Position numbers and translations under genes: made by a program | Shown here: piece by piece, positions 9,032-18,690 of the stretch | Numbering within the stretch: the stretch's first letter is position 1 | Layout: each line of letters opens with the position of its first letter | Notes under the pieces: generated by a model | The model's input: the letters and a program-made list of their open reading frames with translations, nothing else | Database searches by the model: none | What the model was told of the DNA's origin: nothing | Origin: SHZL01 sp963815185 | GTDB taxonomy: Bacteria; Pseudomonadota; Gammaproteobacteria; Xanthomonadales; SZUA-36 | NCBI GenBank assembly: GCA_963815185.1 | Contig: CAWFGC010000009.1 | Coordinates: forward strand, 744,001 to 808,000 | DNA length: 64,000 bases | Direction: 5' to 3'

Positions 9032-10048
9032 TCAACGGGTTAACCGGCTACCGGACGGATGATTGGAACCATGGACTTGCGTATGACAGCTCATGCACTG
9101 CTTGCCCAATATTCGCTGATCAGCGCCATCGGGCGGAATGCCCGTGCCGCTGTAAACGTCGCTCGTATGGATCGAGGTTGCATGGCATTGCTGGCACAAC
9201 CAGGGCTGCCTGGCGGTTAACAGGTTTTCATAGTTGGAACCATGCGGTGTATGGCAGTTGGTGCAATCCTCGCGCACCGGCGCATGTTCCCACAGCAACG
9301 GGCCGCGCTTTTCGGCATGACAGTCATAACAGGTTTCATTGATGGTATTGCGCACCAGCAAGGCGGGTCCGCTGCTGCCGTGCGGCTTGTGACAATCGGT
9401 GCATGACATGAGGCCTGTGTGCGACATGGCCGCGCTGGAAACCTGCACCGGATGGCGGGACTGGCGCAGGAACTGGGCACGCTGTTCCCGATGGCACTTG
9501 AAGCAGACTTGCGGTTGGGTTTCCAGCGCCAGCACCGGGTCATCGGCCTTGTGGACCACATGGCAATCGACACAGGCTACACCTTCGACATCGTGCGCGC
9601 TGCCTGGCCAATGAAAACGGGCGCCGTCTGCATGACAGCCAAGGCACACTGCGTTTTTCTCTTCGGCCGGCGTATCTTTGCTGAAGGTCATCGGAGGGAG
9701 TAGGCGGGAGCCATCAGCCTGTCTTCTCATGTGCTCCTTGGCGGGGCCGTGGCAGGTTTCGCAGTCGTGATTGCCCGCGCCAAAGGGTGAGTTCGGATCG
9801 GCACTCGACCCCATCGGGGTCAGGAAAATCTCGTGTGCGGGCTTTTCCTTGCCTTCCTTATGGCAGGTCATGCATTGCTTGACGCCTTTTGAGTATTCTG
9901 GCATTGCAGCGCTCGATTCATCCTCGGCCCCCAGAGCCGGGCCCGCCAAAGCGAAGCACAACGCCATTGCTGTCATCACGGCCATCATCGGGGTGATTGC
10001 GGTGGAAACGTGCTTCCCATCTGGAATTCTGATCATGTCCCTGCTCAC
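9032..10048 (-). CDS. mtrA: decahaem c-type cytochrome of the MtrA/DmsE/PioA family
   Basis: A 338-residue protein with a signal peptide (cleavage near ALGAEDES) and exactly ten CXXCH motifs: CMTCH, CETCH, CLGCH, CVDCH, CFKCH, CTDCH, CYDCH, CTNCH, CQQCH and CMSCH. Ten haems in about 300 residues are diagnostic of MtrA/DmsE. It is the periplasmic wire inserted in MtrB, whose gene begins 30 bp downstream. No extracellular MtrC/OmcA-type decahaem protein is found in the window, as in Fe(II)-oxidising MtoAB or PioAB systems. Direction of electron flow cannot be read from sequence. The ATG five codons in (MIRIPDG) is an alternative start. Confidence 0.93.
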   Translation of the reverse strand: MSRDMIRIPDGKHVSTAITPMMAVMTAMALCFALAGPALGAEDESSAAMPEYSKGVKQCMTCHKEGKEKPAHEIFLTPMGSSADPNSPFGAGNHDCETCHGPAKEHMRRQADGSRLLPPMTFSKDTPAEEKNAVCLGCHADGARFHWPGSAHDVEGVACVDCHVVHKADDPVLALETQPQVCFKCHREQRAQFLRQSRHPVQVSSAAMSHTGLMSCTDCHKPHGSSGPALLVRNTINETCYDCHAEKRGPLLWEHAPVREDCTNCHTPHGSNYENLLTARQPWLCQQCHATSIHTSDVYSGTGIPPDGADQRILGKQCMSCHTQVHGSNHPSGSRLTR

Positions 10049-10141
10049 TCTGTTGTTTGTTTCGCTTTGGAGCGTTTCGAAATTGTTAGAGAAATGTTAA
10101 TAATAGATGCATCATATAGCATGTAACTTGCTACATAAATG

Positions 10142-10165
10142 TGATGCACGTCAATTCGTGCATCA
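10142..10165. promoter_or_regulatory. perfect inverted repeat upstream of mtrA, possible operator
   Basis: TGATGCACG and CGTGCATCA are exact inverted 9-mers around a 6-base centre, 94 bp upstream of the mtrA start. A further GATGCATC lies at 10106-10113. The half-site GATGCAC recurs as an inverted pair upstream of the NrfD operon at 27115-27134. No T-run follows on the minus strand, so I favour a protein-binding site over a terminator, but that is inference. Confidence 0.4.
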
Positions 10166-10242
10166 TTCTATCGCGCGTGAAATTTTGGGTACAAACCGGT
10201 GTTTTTGGTACCCTCTGGTGTCTCTTCAATTCAAGGTGCAAT

Positions 10243-10632
10243 TCAGTTGTTCTTCGCACCTTGTTTGATCCAGAGCCGGATGGTTTCGAGTTCCTTCTTA
10301 TTGGCACTCACGGATTTGCCATGCGGCATCTTGATCGATGGGTCGGCGCGCCCTTCCATCAGCACCAGCATATTGCTGCCCAGGGGGTCCCCGGCCAGGA
10401 TCATCGGGCCGTTTCTCGTGCCCTTCATCAGGTCGTCATAGCTGGCGACGTTAAAGCCGCTGGCTTTATAACCTTCACCCCCTTGCAGGTGGCACTCGGT
10501 GCAATATTTGTCAATAATTGGTTTTACATCTTGTGAATAGCTGACTGTTTCTTCCTTTTTGCACCCGGAAAAGCCGATCAATATCGATGTGGCCAACGCC
10601 AACATGCCAGTCGTCTTGAAGAAGTTAGTCAT
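10243..10632 (-). CDS. monohaem c-type cytochrome lipoprotein
   Basis: A 129-residue protein with a lipoprotein signal (ILIGFSGC, lipid on the Cys at about 24) and one haem motif, CTECH, at about 46-50. The pattern Y-S-x-D-V-x-P-I-I-D-x-Y-C-x-x-C-H matches the small cytochrome domain called planctomycete-type cytochrome C, which often acts as a membrane-tethered electron carrier. The distal ligand is probably one of the methionines in the LVLMEGR or IKMPHGK segments. It is encoded about 195 bp upstream of mtrA on the same strand, so it may feed the MtrAB conduit, though the gap leaves room for a separate promoter. Confidence 0.8.
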   Translation of the reverse strand: MTNFFKTTGMLALATSILIGFSGCKKEETVSYSQDVKPIIDKYCTECHLQGGEGYKASGFNVASYDDLMKGTRNGPMILAGDPLGSNMLVLMEGRADPSIKMPHGKSVSANKKELETIRLWIKQGAKNN

Positions 10633-10888
10633 AAGATACTCCTGCTCCCGGTCGTAATCGCCTGTGATTTCGAGGAGAGTTTACCGTACCGCCCTTCCCT
10701 GAGCACAGCTTTGCGTCAAGCCAAAATACTCGAATGTGGAGCAAAATTACGCCTGCATGAGCTTTTTGCCCATGATGCATGTCAACTTAACGACAGACTT
10801 GAAGTACGATTGCCAAATAAACGGTTAAATTCACCGGCAGCATGCTGAATATAGTGTAAATAATGAATTTTCGTGGTGTTACCGCAAG

Positions 10889-12259
10889 ATGAAAATAGCC
10901 ATCGTCGGCGCAGGTATATCCGGCCTGGCTACCGCGCAGGCTATCCTGTCCAGAAACCCGCAAACAGAGATCGTGGTGTTCGAATCCGGGCCCAGGGTCG
11001 GTGGCAAGGTGTGGACGGAAACCAGTGCCGAGGGATTTCTTTGCGAGGGGGGCGTCAATGGCTTCCTCGACAAGATACCCAGGACTCTGGAACTGTGCAA
11101 AGAAGTCGGACTTACGCCTGTGGCGGCCAATGCCGCCGCCGAGAAGAGATACATCTTCAGCCGGCAGCAGTTGCATCAGTTGCCGGAAAAGCCCCCACAG
11201 TTCCTGACTTCCCGTTTGCTCAGCATTCCCGGTCGTTTGCGGGTCCTTTGTGAGACCCTGGTCGGTGGAGCCGAAAAAGCAGACGAAACCCTGGCGGAAT
11301 TTGGAACCCGGCGGTTGGGGCGGGAAGCCTTCGAAAAGCTGATCGATCCCATGGCCTCCGGCGTATTCGCCGGCGACGCCACCAGGATGAGTGTAAATAG
11401 CTGTTTTCCCCGCATACGCGAACTCGAAGATCAATACGGCAGCCTGATTCGCGCATTGGTCAAGCTGCAACTGAAGGCGCGTCGTGACGGCAAGAAAAAC
11501 ACGCCGGGGCCCGGCCCGGGGGGCAGGCTGACGTCTTTCGGTCGTGGCATGAGCCAACTGACCGACACACTGGCAGGCTTGCTGGGGCCCAGAGTCCGGA
11601 CGGCTTCGCCAGTGGCAGGCATTACCCACGGCAACGGGCGATACACGGTGCATTTGGCCGATGGTGCGGATGAGGAATCCGACGTGCTTATCCTGGCCGC
11701 CCCCGCTCATGCCCAGGCAAAAATCTTGCATGCATACGAGCCGGAACTTGCCCGCTTGCTGGGGGGTATCGAATACCCACCGCTATCGGTGGTCTGCCTG
11801 GGCTACCGTCACAGGCCTGACGGGCGGTACCCTGCCGGATTCGGCTTTCTGGTGCCGTCAAGGGAGCGACGATCCATTTTGGGCACGATTGTTGATTCCA
11901 ACGTGTTTCCGGGGCGGGCGCCCGAGGGCTTCGTGCTGCTTCGCACGATGGTGGGAGGTCACCGGACACCCGCGCTCGCCGAATTGCCCGATGAGCAGTT
12001 GCTCGACCGGGTGAAAGCTGATTTGAAGGATATCTGCGGACTCTCGCAAGAACCCGTCTTCAGCAGGATTTTCCGTCACTCAGAAGCGATTCCACAGTAC
12101 CTGGTGGGGCATGCGGAACGTCTGGATTCCATCGCCCGTATTCTGCGCCGGCACCCCGGTCTGGTGCTGACAGGCAACGCCCTGCGCGGGGTCAGCCTCA
12201 ATGACTGTGTCGTCAATGCCTGGAAAACGGCTGAATCGCTGCCGCAATATACAAGCTAA
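10889..12259 (+). CDS. hemY: oxygen-dependent protoporphyrinogen oxidase
   Basis: A 456-residue FAD enzyme. The N-terminus IAIVGAGISGLATAQ is the dinucleotide-binding loop, followed by FESGPRVGGKVWTE, the GG-doublet motif of the PPOX/amine-oxidase family. GFLCEGGVNGFL, FGTRRLGREAFEKLIDPMASGVFAGD and the C-terminal GNALRGVSLNDCVVNA are protoporphyrinogen oxidase blocks. It oxidises protoporphyrinogen IX to protoporphyrin IX, the penultimate step of haem synthesis. Its place among cytochrome genes suggests support for a high haem demand. It is divergent from the lipoprotein cytochrome and ends 6 bp from the convergent nonahaem gene. Confidence 0.9.
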   Translation: MKIAIVGAGISGLATAQAILSRNPQTEIVVFESGPRVGGKVWTETSAEGFLCEGGVNGFLDKIPRTLELCKEVGLTPVAANAAAEKRYIFSRQQLHQLPEKPPQFLTSRLLSIPGRLRVLCETLVGGAEKADETLAEFGTRRLGREAFEKLIDPMASGVFAGDATRMSVNSCFPRIRELEDQYGSLIRALVKLQLKARRDGKKNTPGPGPGGRLTSFGRGMSQLTDTLAGLLGPRVRTASPVAGITHGNGRYTVHLADGADEESDVLILAAPAHAQAKILHAYEPELARLLGGIEYPPLSVVCLGYRHRPDGRYPAGFGFLVPSRERRSILGTIVDSNVFPGRAPEGFVLLRTMVGGHRTPALAELPDEQLLDRVKADLKDICGLSQEPVFSRIFRHSEAIPQYLVGHAERLDSIARILRRHPGLVLTGNALRGVSLNDCVVNAWKTAESLPQYTS

Positions 12260-12265
12260 CCCGTT

Positions 12266-14278
12266 CTAGTCGTGGCGTTCTTCGTATCCGGTAAACATTT
12301 CCTTGAAATGTGTCGAGGGTTTCTGGCCGAGCGTACCCATGTAGGCATGTACCAGAACGAAGAAGGTGAAGAAGACGAACAGCAATACATGAATGGTATC
12401 CACCATGCGGATTCCGCCGATCATGTCGATCCAGCCCTGGAATCCTTTCACATTCCACAGCAGCAAGCCGGTGACGAACTGGATTGGGACGGTCACCAGC
12501 ATCACCAGTTGATAGGCCATTCTCTGCAGGGGATTGAACTTGTCATGAGGTTTGACATCATGCGGGCTGTGCTCGCCCTTGAAAATCCCGTAAGTGTAGT
12601 AGCGCAGCTGCAGGAAATAGTTTCGCACGAAATTCTGCGCATCCAGCACCGGTTGGTAGTTGGAGATTTTGTCCGTGAATAGATAATAGCCCAGCCAGAT
12701 GAAGTAATTGGCGATGACCGTGAATCCTACCCAGTTGTGCAGCTTGACCGCTGCTTCGAAAGACATCAACTGCAACAGGTCCAGATACCTGAGTTGCGCA
12801 CCGGTCAGGATCAGCAGTACGAAACCGAGTGCATTGATCCAGTGCCAGATGCGCACCGGCAGAGGATTGATATATAACTCTTCTTCCGGCGAAGAGCGCT
12901 TTGGATTAGATGCGCCTGACGCCATCTGTTCCATTTCTTCCCTTTTTTTCCTTTTGCCGAGGAAAGTGCCCAGGGTCAGGTGACCAATGGGTACGGCCAG
13001 GCCGCCGATCAGTCCGAGTACCAGTAAGACGTCCAGCAGCTTGATCCGCGTTCCGCCTACGGCGTAGAAGTCACTCAGAGAGGATACGGAACCTACCGAA
13101 TTCAAGATATCGCGATCAGCGGCGTAGCGTTGTGTCCTGCCGTCCTCGCCCTGCACGGATACCGATACGTTCTGAAACGCTGTGGAACCCTTCTGGTGGC
13201 ATGTTGAACAGTCCCTGAGTGCCGATGACTTGATCGCCAGCTGGTGTGCCTGAGCGCCATTGCTAACCGTCATCCGCGCCCGAAAAGCTATATCTCCTGA
13301 CTCAGATACCTGGTTGGAAGCCCTCGCGCGCTTCAATAATTCCTCTGCATCTACCCCTTTACCGGATTCATCCCCGGCTGGTATCTGATCCCCAATCTCG
13401 TCAGATCTTCCGGGCTGCCCGGCAATCCCCCCGGTGGTCATCTTGTGATAGACCTGCAGATCAATTCCACGTTCCGCCAGAGGTGCATGGCAGGCCGCGC
13501 AGGACACGACTTCCATGTGCAGCCCCGCATTTGGCAACCATTCTTTGTGTAATTGCTCGACGCCCTTGTGGCAGTCAAGGCATGCGGCCTTCAGCCGATC
13601 GGCTGCTGCCACAGCCGTAATTTCGTGAGCCTGGTGGCAATCGGCACAAATCGGTGCCTGGATTTCAACAGGCCGGATGACATTGCCTTCAGCCCTGGCT
13701 TTCCCGTGCACACTCTGCGCATATGCGGCATAGACGTCTTCATGGCACTTTTTGCAAGGGAGTCCTGTGTCAGGCTGGTATTGGGCAATCGATTGAATCG
13801 CATGGGCACTGTGGCAGTCCGAGCACATCGGAGCGGCCGCGTCGCCCGCAGCGGCGAGCCTGGCGTGAATGCTGCCCTGGTACTGAGTAAACTTTTCCGC
13901 GTGGCAGCTTTGACAATTCCCGTTTTGCTCCAGCGAAAATGCCCGGCTGCTGCTGATCGATTCCTTTGCCGGGTGCTTTTTACCGGCGATCGCGCTGTGG
14001 CATCCCGTGCAACCGATGTTGCTGTGCACGGAGCCGATAAACCCCGCCTGGTCCACATGCAGCGAGAGTTTTTCACCGTCATCGAGGGTCTTTGTCATGT
14101 TCCTGGAATGACACTTGAGGCACTTGGCGTCGTTTGCGCCGATCACGGGTTCTTCAGATGCAGTGGCGGCCGCCGCCACGGAAGCGAGCAGCATCGCGAC
14201 AGCGAACAAGGCAGCCAAGGCAGGTATTTTCTTATGGGAAGCGCTTTGTGTTCGGCGAGTTCCGCCCCGGCTTGTCAA
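12266..14278 (-). CDS. nonahaem cytochrome c fused to a cytochrome b561/HyaC-type membrane domain
   Basis: A 670-residue protein: signal peptide, a periplasmic part with nine CXXCH motifs (CLKCH, CTGCH, CQSCH, CSDCH, CKKCH, CADCH, CLDCH, CAACH, CSTCH), one helix near 425-445, a charged linker, then a four-helix cytochrome b domain beginning VRIWHWINALGFVLLILTG (about 485-503). Histidines in the helices (HWIN, LHNW, IHVLL, VHAYMG) can ligate two haems b. The layout is that of Geobacter CbcL, a quinol oxidoreductase with nine haems c. I infer quinol oxidation or reduction with transfer to periplasmic cytochromes. The start is a TTG at 14278, preceded by GAGG at about 12 bases. Confidence 0.85.
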   Translation of the reverse strand: MTSRGGTRRTQSASHKKIPALAALFAVAMLLASVAAAATASEEPVIGANDAKCLKCHSRNMTKTLDDGEKLSLHVDQAGFIGSVHSNIGCTGCHSAIAGKKHPAKESISSSRAFSLEQNGNCQSCHAEKFTQYQGSIHARLAAAGDAAAPMCSDCHSAHAIQSIAQYQPDTGLPCKKCHEDVYAAYAQSVHGKARAEGNVIRPVEIQAPICADCHQAHEITAVAAADRLKAACLDCHKGVEQLHKEWLPNAGLHMEVVSCAACHAPLAERGIDLQVYHKMTTGGIAGQPGRSDEIGDQIPAGDESGKGVDAEELLKRARASNQVSESGDIAFRARMTVSNGAQAHQLAIKSSALRDCSTCHQKGSTAFQNVSVSVQGEDGRTQRYAADRDILNSVGSVSSLSDFYAVGGTRIKLLDVLLVLGLIGGLAVPIGHLTLGTFLGKRKKREEMEQMASGASNPKRSSPEEELYINPLPVRIWHWINALGFVLLILTGAQLRYLDLLQLMSFEAAVKLHNWVGFTVIANYFIWLGYYLFTDKISNYQPVLDAQNFVRNYFLQLRYYTYGIFKGEHSPHDVKPHDKFNPLQRMAYQLVMLVTVPIQFVTGLLLWNVKGFQGWIDMIGGIRMVDTIHVLLFVFFTFFVLVHAYMGTLGQKPSTHFKEMFTGYEERHD

Positions 14279-14401
14279 TTTGCATTACCTCAATAACGGC
14301 CAGTGAAAAAAACTCTAGCCTGCAGCCTGTCTTCCGATGATGACGCAGGTCACGGCTGGCCGGAGTATCAACCAGAAAAAGAGATGGGTATCATATCAAT
14401 T

Positions 14402-14415
14402 CTGATCTGGGTCAA
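14402..14415. promoter_or_regulatory. FNR/ANR-like box in the divergent region of two nonahaem genes
   Basis: CTGAT-CTGG-GTCAA matches 8 of 10 bases of the FNR consensus TTGAT-N4-ATCAA. It lies between the start at 14278 (minus) and the start at 14545 (plus), where one site could serve both. It resembles the better box at 27134-27147. A match of this quality can occur by chance. Confidence 0.35.
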
Positions 14416-14544
14416 CATGTGGCTGCACGCAAGCCCTATATTTGGCCCTATTCATATTTACGTGTGAGTAATTGGCTTCTTCTTGCGGCAGCCCACAGTG
14501 GGTTGATACATTACCTACACCGGCACCAATAACAAGGAAATTAT

Positions 14545-16532
14545 ATGCTCCAGGCGATCCGGTCCCTCGACGCAGCCACCGCCTTAGCGCCAGGTATGCA
14601 ATTTTCAAGCAACAAGCCTGTCATTGTCTCCTTGCTGGCGGGGTTTTTGCTGTTTTTCCTGAGCGTTGCGACGATATCGGCCCAGACTTTGGACCCGAAG
14701 CTGGACAATTCAAAGTGCCTGCGCTGCCACGGCAGGGCGAACTTCTCCAGGGAAGCCGAAAACGGTGAAATCCGTGACCTGCACGTGGACGCCGAAGCGT
14801 TCAAAAGCAGCGTTCATGGCGTCCGGAACTGCGTGAATTGTCACAAGGACATTATCAAGATACCTCACCGCAAGGGTATCGACCGCAAGGTTGGTTGCGT
14901 GCAGTGCCACACCGAACTGTGGCAACAGGCGGAACAAGAGGGCACGACGGAGCAGAACGCCCGCCTGGGTGTGGTCATGAAGCAGATAAAGAGTTACATG
15001 GGTTCCGTTCATGCCCAGCCCAGTATCGAGGACCAGTCACGGACGAATGCGACCTGTTATAACTGTCACGACGCGCATTACATTACCCCGATAGACAGTC
15101 ATGTCGGTGCCGCGGGACGCGAGAAGATTCCGAATATCTGCGGCAAATGCCACGCAAAACAGCGAGATCTGTATTTCACCTCGGTCCATGGACAGGAAGT
15201 TCTGAAGGGCAATACAAATGCAGCGGTGTGCAGCGACTGCCATACCACCCACAATATTGAAATGCCGCACGCGCCTTCGGGCAGGCTCGCCATTACCGAG
15301 CAGTGCGGTAACTGTCACCAGGATAAGCTGGAAAGCTACCTTGAAACCTACCATGGCAAAGTCACGAAATTGGGCTATGCCCAGACCGCCAAGTGCTATG
15401 ACTGCCATGGTTCCCACCAGATCAAGCGCGTGGCTGACCCAAGTTCCCTGATGAATGTGAAGAACCGGCTGAATACCTGTCGCACCTGTCACAAGGACGC
15501 GACCCAGGGCTATGTAACGTTCCAGCCGCACGGTACTTCCGATGACCTGGGGAATTATCCGCAGATGTGGATTGCTTCCAAGTTCATGATCGGATTGTTG
15601 CTCAGCACTTTCGCGTTCTTCTGGCTGCATTCCGCCTTGTGGTTTTACCGCGAATATCGGGACCGCAAAGAAGGAAAGGACCGGCCCCATGTCCTGACGG
15701 ACGAGTTGTCCCGCAAGGCAAGACCTATGTTCGCCGGTTCGGTCGTTGGTGGCGGCTGGCTCACCTGATTGGCGCGCTGTCCATCATGACCCTGGCGCTG
15801 ACCGGTCTCACAATCCACTTTGCCGAGAGTTCCTGGGCGCCAGTGGTGATGAAGATTCTGGGCGGTCCGAAAACTGCCGGCATCATTCACCGGATTGGTG
15901 CGATTGGATTCATGTCGGTCTTTTTCATCCACCTGGTCTATTTTGTATTCCGCATCGGTCGGAACTGGAAAGCGTTTGAGTGGTTTGGGTCCAAATCCCT
16001 GGTTCCCAACTGGCAGGACCTGAAGGACATCATCGCGATGTTCAAGTGGTTTTTTGGCCTGGCTCCGCGACCGATGTTCGACCGTTTCACCTACTGGGAG
16101 AAATTCGACTACTGGGCGCCATTCTGGGGTATGACGATCATTGGTCTTAGCGGTTTGATGATGTGGCTGCCGGCAATCACCGCTTCCCTGCTCCCGGGAT
16201 GGGTGTTCAACGTAGCCTCCATTGTGCATGGCGAGGAAGCCATCCTGGCCGTGGTATTTCTGTTCACGGTGCACTTCTTCAACAACCATTTCCGGCCGGA
16301 CAAGTTCCCCCAGGACATCACGATGTTTACCGGCAAGGTGCCGCTGGAGATTTACATGCACGAGCACCGAAGAGAGTATGACCGCCTGGTCGAGTCCGGC
16401 GAGATCGAGCAGTATCTGGTGCAAGCCCCATCAGTGCCAATGTCGCGAGGCTCCAAGGTATTGGGTACCCTGCTGATTGCGATCGGATTGACGTTGCTGA
16501 CGCTGGTTTTGCTTGGATTTCTGGGCGTTTGA
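14545..16532 (+). CDS. nonahaem cytochrome c fused to cytochrome b membrane domain (one frameshift near 15715)
   Basis: The first frame (14545 to about 15715) encodes a signal peptide and nine CXXCH motifs (CLRCH, CVNCH, CVQCH, CYNCH, CGKCH, CSDCH, CGNCH, CYDCH, CRTCH) plus one helix. The second frame (about 15715-16532) encodes the cytochrome b part: GRWWRLAHLIGALSIMTLAL, HRIGAIGFM, and LFTVHFFNNHFRPDKFP. The intact paralogue at 16676-18655 runs straight through the equivalent join (FERFPTAWRVAHL), so about one base is missing after DELSRK. AAGGAA ten bases before 14545 supports the start. Expected role is quinol:cytochrome c electron transfer at the inner membrane. Confidence 0.82.
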
Positions 16533-16675
16533 GGCATCTGTCCCTGTAGGCAATTGCCCGCTGCGCGTAAGGTCGGATCGCCGGTCCGGACCAGAGGCGT
16601 CTAGGCTGAACTGCGCTTCAATGGGCTGAAGGAAGAACCCCAACTCCTGCTCGCACTTGACCCATCACTCCCAGG

Positions 16676-18655
16676 TCAGGCGCTAAAGATACCGATCAGC
16701 ATCAACACCAGTAACAGCAGGGCGAAGGCGATCAGGGTGAAGCCCAGAATCTTCGATGCCAGTGTCAAGGGCGATGCAGGAAGGTCGACCAGGTGTTTTT
16801 CCAGTTCTCCGGACGCCAGTAGTCGATTGTATTCCATCCTGTGCGTGCGTTTGAACTCTTCCACCGGCATCGAACCGGTGAACATCACGATATCCAGAGG
16901 GAACTTGTCCGGCCGGAAATGGTTGTTGAAGAAGTGCACCGTGATCAGGAACAGCACGGCCAGCACGGCCAACTCGCCATGGAAAATCGTGGCTACGTTG
17001 AACACCCAGCCCGGCAGGAACGAGGCGGTCACATTCGGCATCCAGAGCATGACACCACAAGCGCCGATAATGACCACGGCCGCGAAGGGCGCCCAGTAAT
17101 CGAACTTCTGCCAGTAGGTCCAGCGGTCGAACACCGGTCTCGGTCCCAGACCCGTGAACCATTTGAACATGGAGATTATGTCTTTGAAATCCTGAACGCG
17201 TGGCGCCAGGGAATTGGGCCCAAACCATTCGAAAGTCCTGCGGTTATGGATCATGTAAATCACGAAATAGATCATTTGCATGAGAAACACAAATCCAAAG
17301 AGCACGGCAAACGTGCGGTGAATCACGGCCGCTACTCTCGGCCCGCCAAGCCAGTGAATCACCGCCTGCGCCCAGTGCGTATCTGCAAATAACACCGACA
17401 TGCCGGTCAAGGCCAGCATCATCAGACTGATGGCGAAAATCAGATGGGCAACCCTCCAGGCCGTCGGGAAACGCTCGAAATACTTGCCTTCGAATTCAGC
17501 CACGAGCAATTCGCCGGTCTTGACGTGGGGGCGGAACTTGCGCTCTTTACGCTCCTTGTATTCGCGATACAGCCATAAGGCGGCATGGGACCAGAAGAAC
17601 ACGAAAGTGCCGGCGATCAGCAGCAGAAGGAGCTTTGTCGCAATCCAGATATAGGGGTACTTGGCGAAATTGCGGGAAGTGCCGTGGGGTTCGAAACTGG
17701 CGAACCCCGCGGTTGCGCCTTCGTGACATTTTTGACAGGTCTTGAGGCGGTTACCCGGGAACACGGAGGATTTCGGATCGTCCACCTTTTTGATGTCGTG
17801 GCTTCCGTGACAGTCAAAACACTTGGCCGTGTAGGCGTAACCCAGAGTGTTTACCTGTCCATGATAGGTTTTGGTGTAGGTTTTCAGGTTTTCGGCGTGA
17901 CAGTTGCCGCAGTTTTTCGTGATCGTCAGTCTGGCGGAATCTTTCGTCGGATCCGAGACATCGTGGGTGGTATGGCAATCGGAGCAGATCGCCGCGGCCG
18001 GGTTCTTGTCGTTCAGCACTGCCTTGCCGTGAACCGAAGTCGCGTACAGTTCAAGCTCCCTGGCGTGACACTTGCCGCAAGTATTGGGGATATTCAGCCG
18101 CCATTCTTTGCGTTCAGCGCTACCCTTCGGGTATATGTAGTGCGGATCGTGGCAGTCGTAGCAGTTTGCGTTTGGGCGCGACTGGGTGTCCCTGTTGGGG
18201 CGCGCGTGGATGGATTTCATATAGTGATCGATTTGCTGTACCACTACCCCGAGCATGGCCCTTTCCTCGGTCTTGTTTTCCGCCTTGGCGGCGGTCCACA
18301 GCGCATCATGGCAATTGACACAATTGACCTTTTGTCCGGTGCCGGCCTGGTGTGGAATGGTGGTGATGTCCGTGTGGCACTCGACGCAATTCCGCGCTCC
18401 ATGCACGCTTTTTGCGAACTTGTCCCTGATCACATTCAGATGGCGCAGTTCCCCGTCCGGACCCGGCGTGGTGAAATTCTGGTTTCCGTGACAGCCCAGA
18501 CAGGTGTTATTGGTGAGGCTGAGCGGTTCCGGTTCAGCAGTGGTTGCGGTCTCGTCGGCGCTCGCGGCATGGGCTTGATCCTGCCATGCAATTGACGATC
18601 CAGCCAGACACACTGAGGTCAACAGTAACCACGTTGCGAGTCTTGAAATACGCAT
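16676..18655 (-). CDS. nonahaem cytochrome c fused to cytochrome b membrane domain, CbcL-like
   Basis: A 659-residue protein with signal peptide, nine CXXCH motifs (CLGCH, CVECH, CVNCH, CYDCH, CGKCH, CSDCH, CGNCH, CFDCH, CQKCH) in residues about 50-330, one helix (about 345-370), then a four-helix cytochrome b domain (about 405-650). Helix histidines occur in WRVAHLIFA, VIHRTFAVL, FHGEL and TVHFFNNHFRPDKFP. It is a close paralogue of the gene at 14545-16532, which lies on the other strand with converging 3' ends, an inverted duplication. By comparison with CbcL I infer a quinone-linked oxidoreductase. It starts 35 bp after a receiver-like membrane protein gene and is probably in its operon. 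Confidence 0.87.
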   Translation of the reverse strand: MRISRLATWLLLTSVCLAGSSIAWQDQAHAASADETATTAEPEPLSLTNNTCLGCHGNQNFTTPGPDGELRHLNVIRDKFAKSVHGARNCVECHTDITTIPHQAGTGQKVNCVNCHDALWTAAKAENKTEERAMLGVVVQQIDHYMKSIHARPNRDTQSRPNANCYDCHDPHYIYPKGSAERKEWRLNIPNTCGKCHARELELYATSVHGKAVLNDKNPAAAICSDCHTTHDVSDPTKDSARLTITKNCGNCHAENLKTYTKTYHGQVNTLGYAYTAKCFDCHGSHDIKKVDDPKSSVFPGNRLKTCQKCHEGATAGFASFEPHGTSRNFAKYPYIWIATKLLLLLIAGTFVFFWSHAALWLYREYKERKERKFRPHVKTGELLVAEFEGKYFERFPTAWRVAHLIFAISLMMLALTGMSVLFADTHWAQAVIHWLGGPRVAAVIHRTFAVLFGFVFLMQMIYFVIYMIHNRRTFEWFGPNSLAPRVQDFKDIISMFKWFTGLGPRPVFDRWTYWQKFDYWAPFAAVVIIGACGVMLWMPNVTASFLPGWVFNVATIFHGELAVLAVLFLITVHFFNNHFRPDKFPLDIVMFTGSMPVEEFKRTHRMEYNRLLASGELEKHLVDLPASPLTLASKILGFTLIAFALLLLVLMLIGIFSA

Positions 18656-18690
18656 GATGTTCGTTCCCTATCCGAAATATACGATTGTCG

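Noticed and set aside
10787..11731. Long minus-strand open frame of 314 codons
   Set aside because: It lies wholly opposite the protoporphyrinogen oxidase gene, has low-complexity composition and no motifs; a shadow frame of GC-rich coding DNA.
15700..15730. Programmed ribosomal frameshift in the nonahaem cytochrome gene
   Set aside because: No slippery heptamer or strong downstream hairpin is visible, and the paralogue has one continuous frame, so an indel is simpler.
15645..16424. Minus-strand 259-codon frame opposite the cytochrome b domain
   Set aside because: Antisense shadow of a membrane-protein gene; the sense strand matches an intact paralogue.
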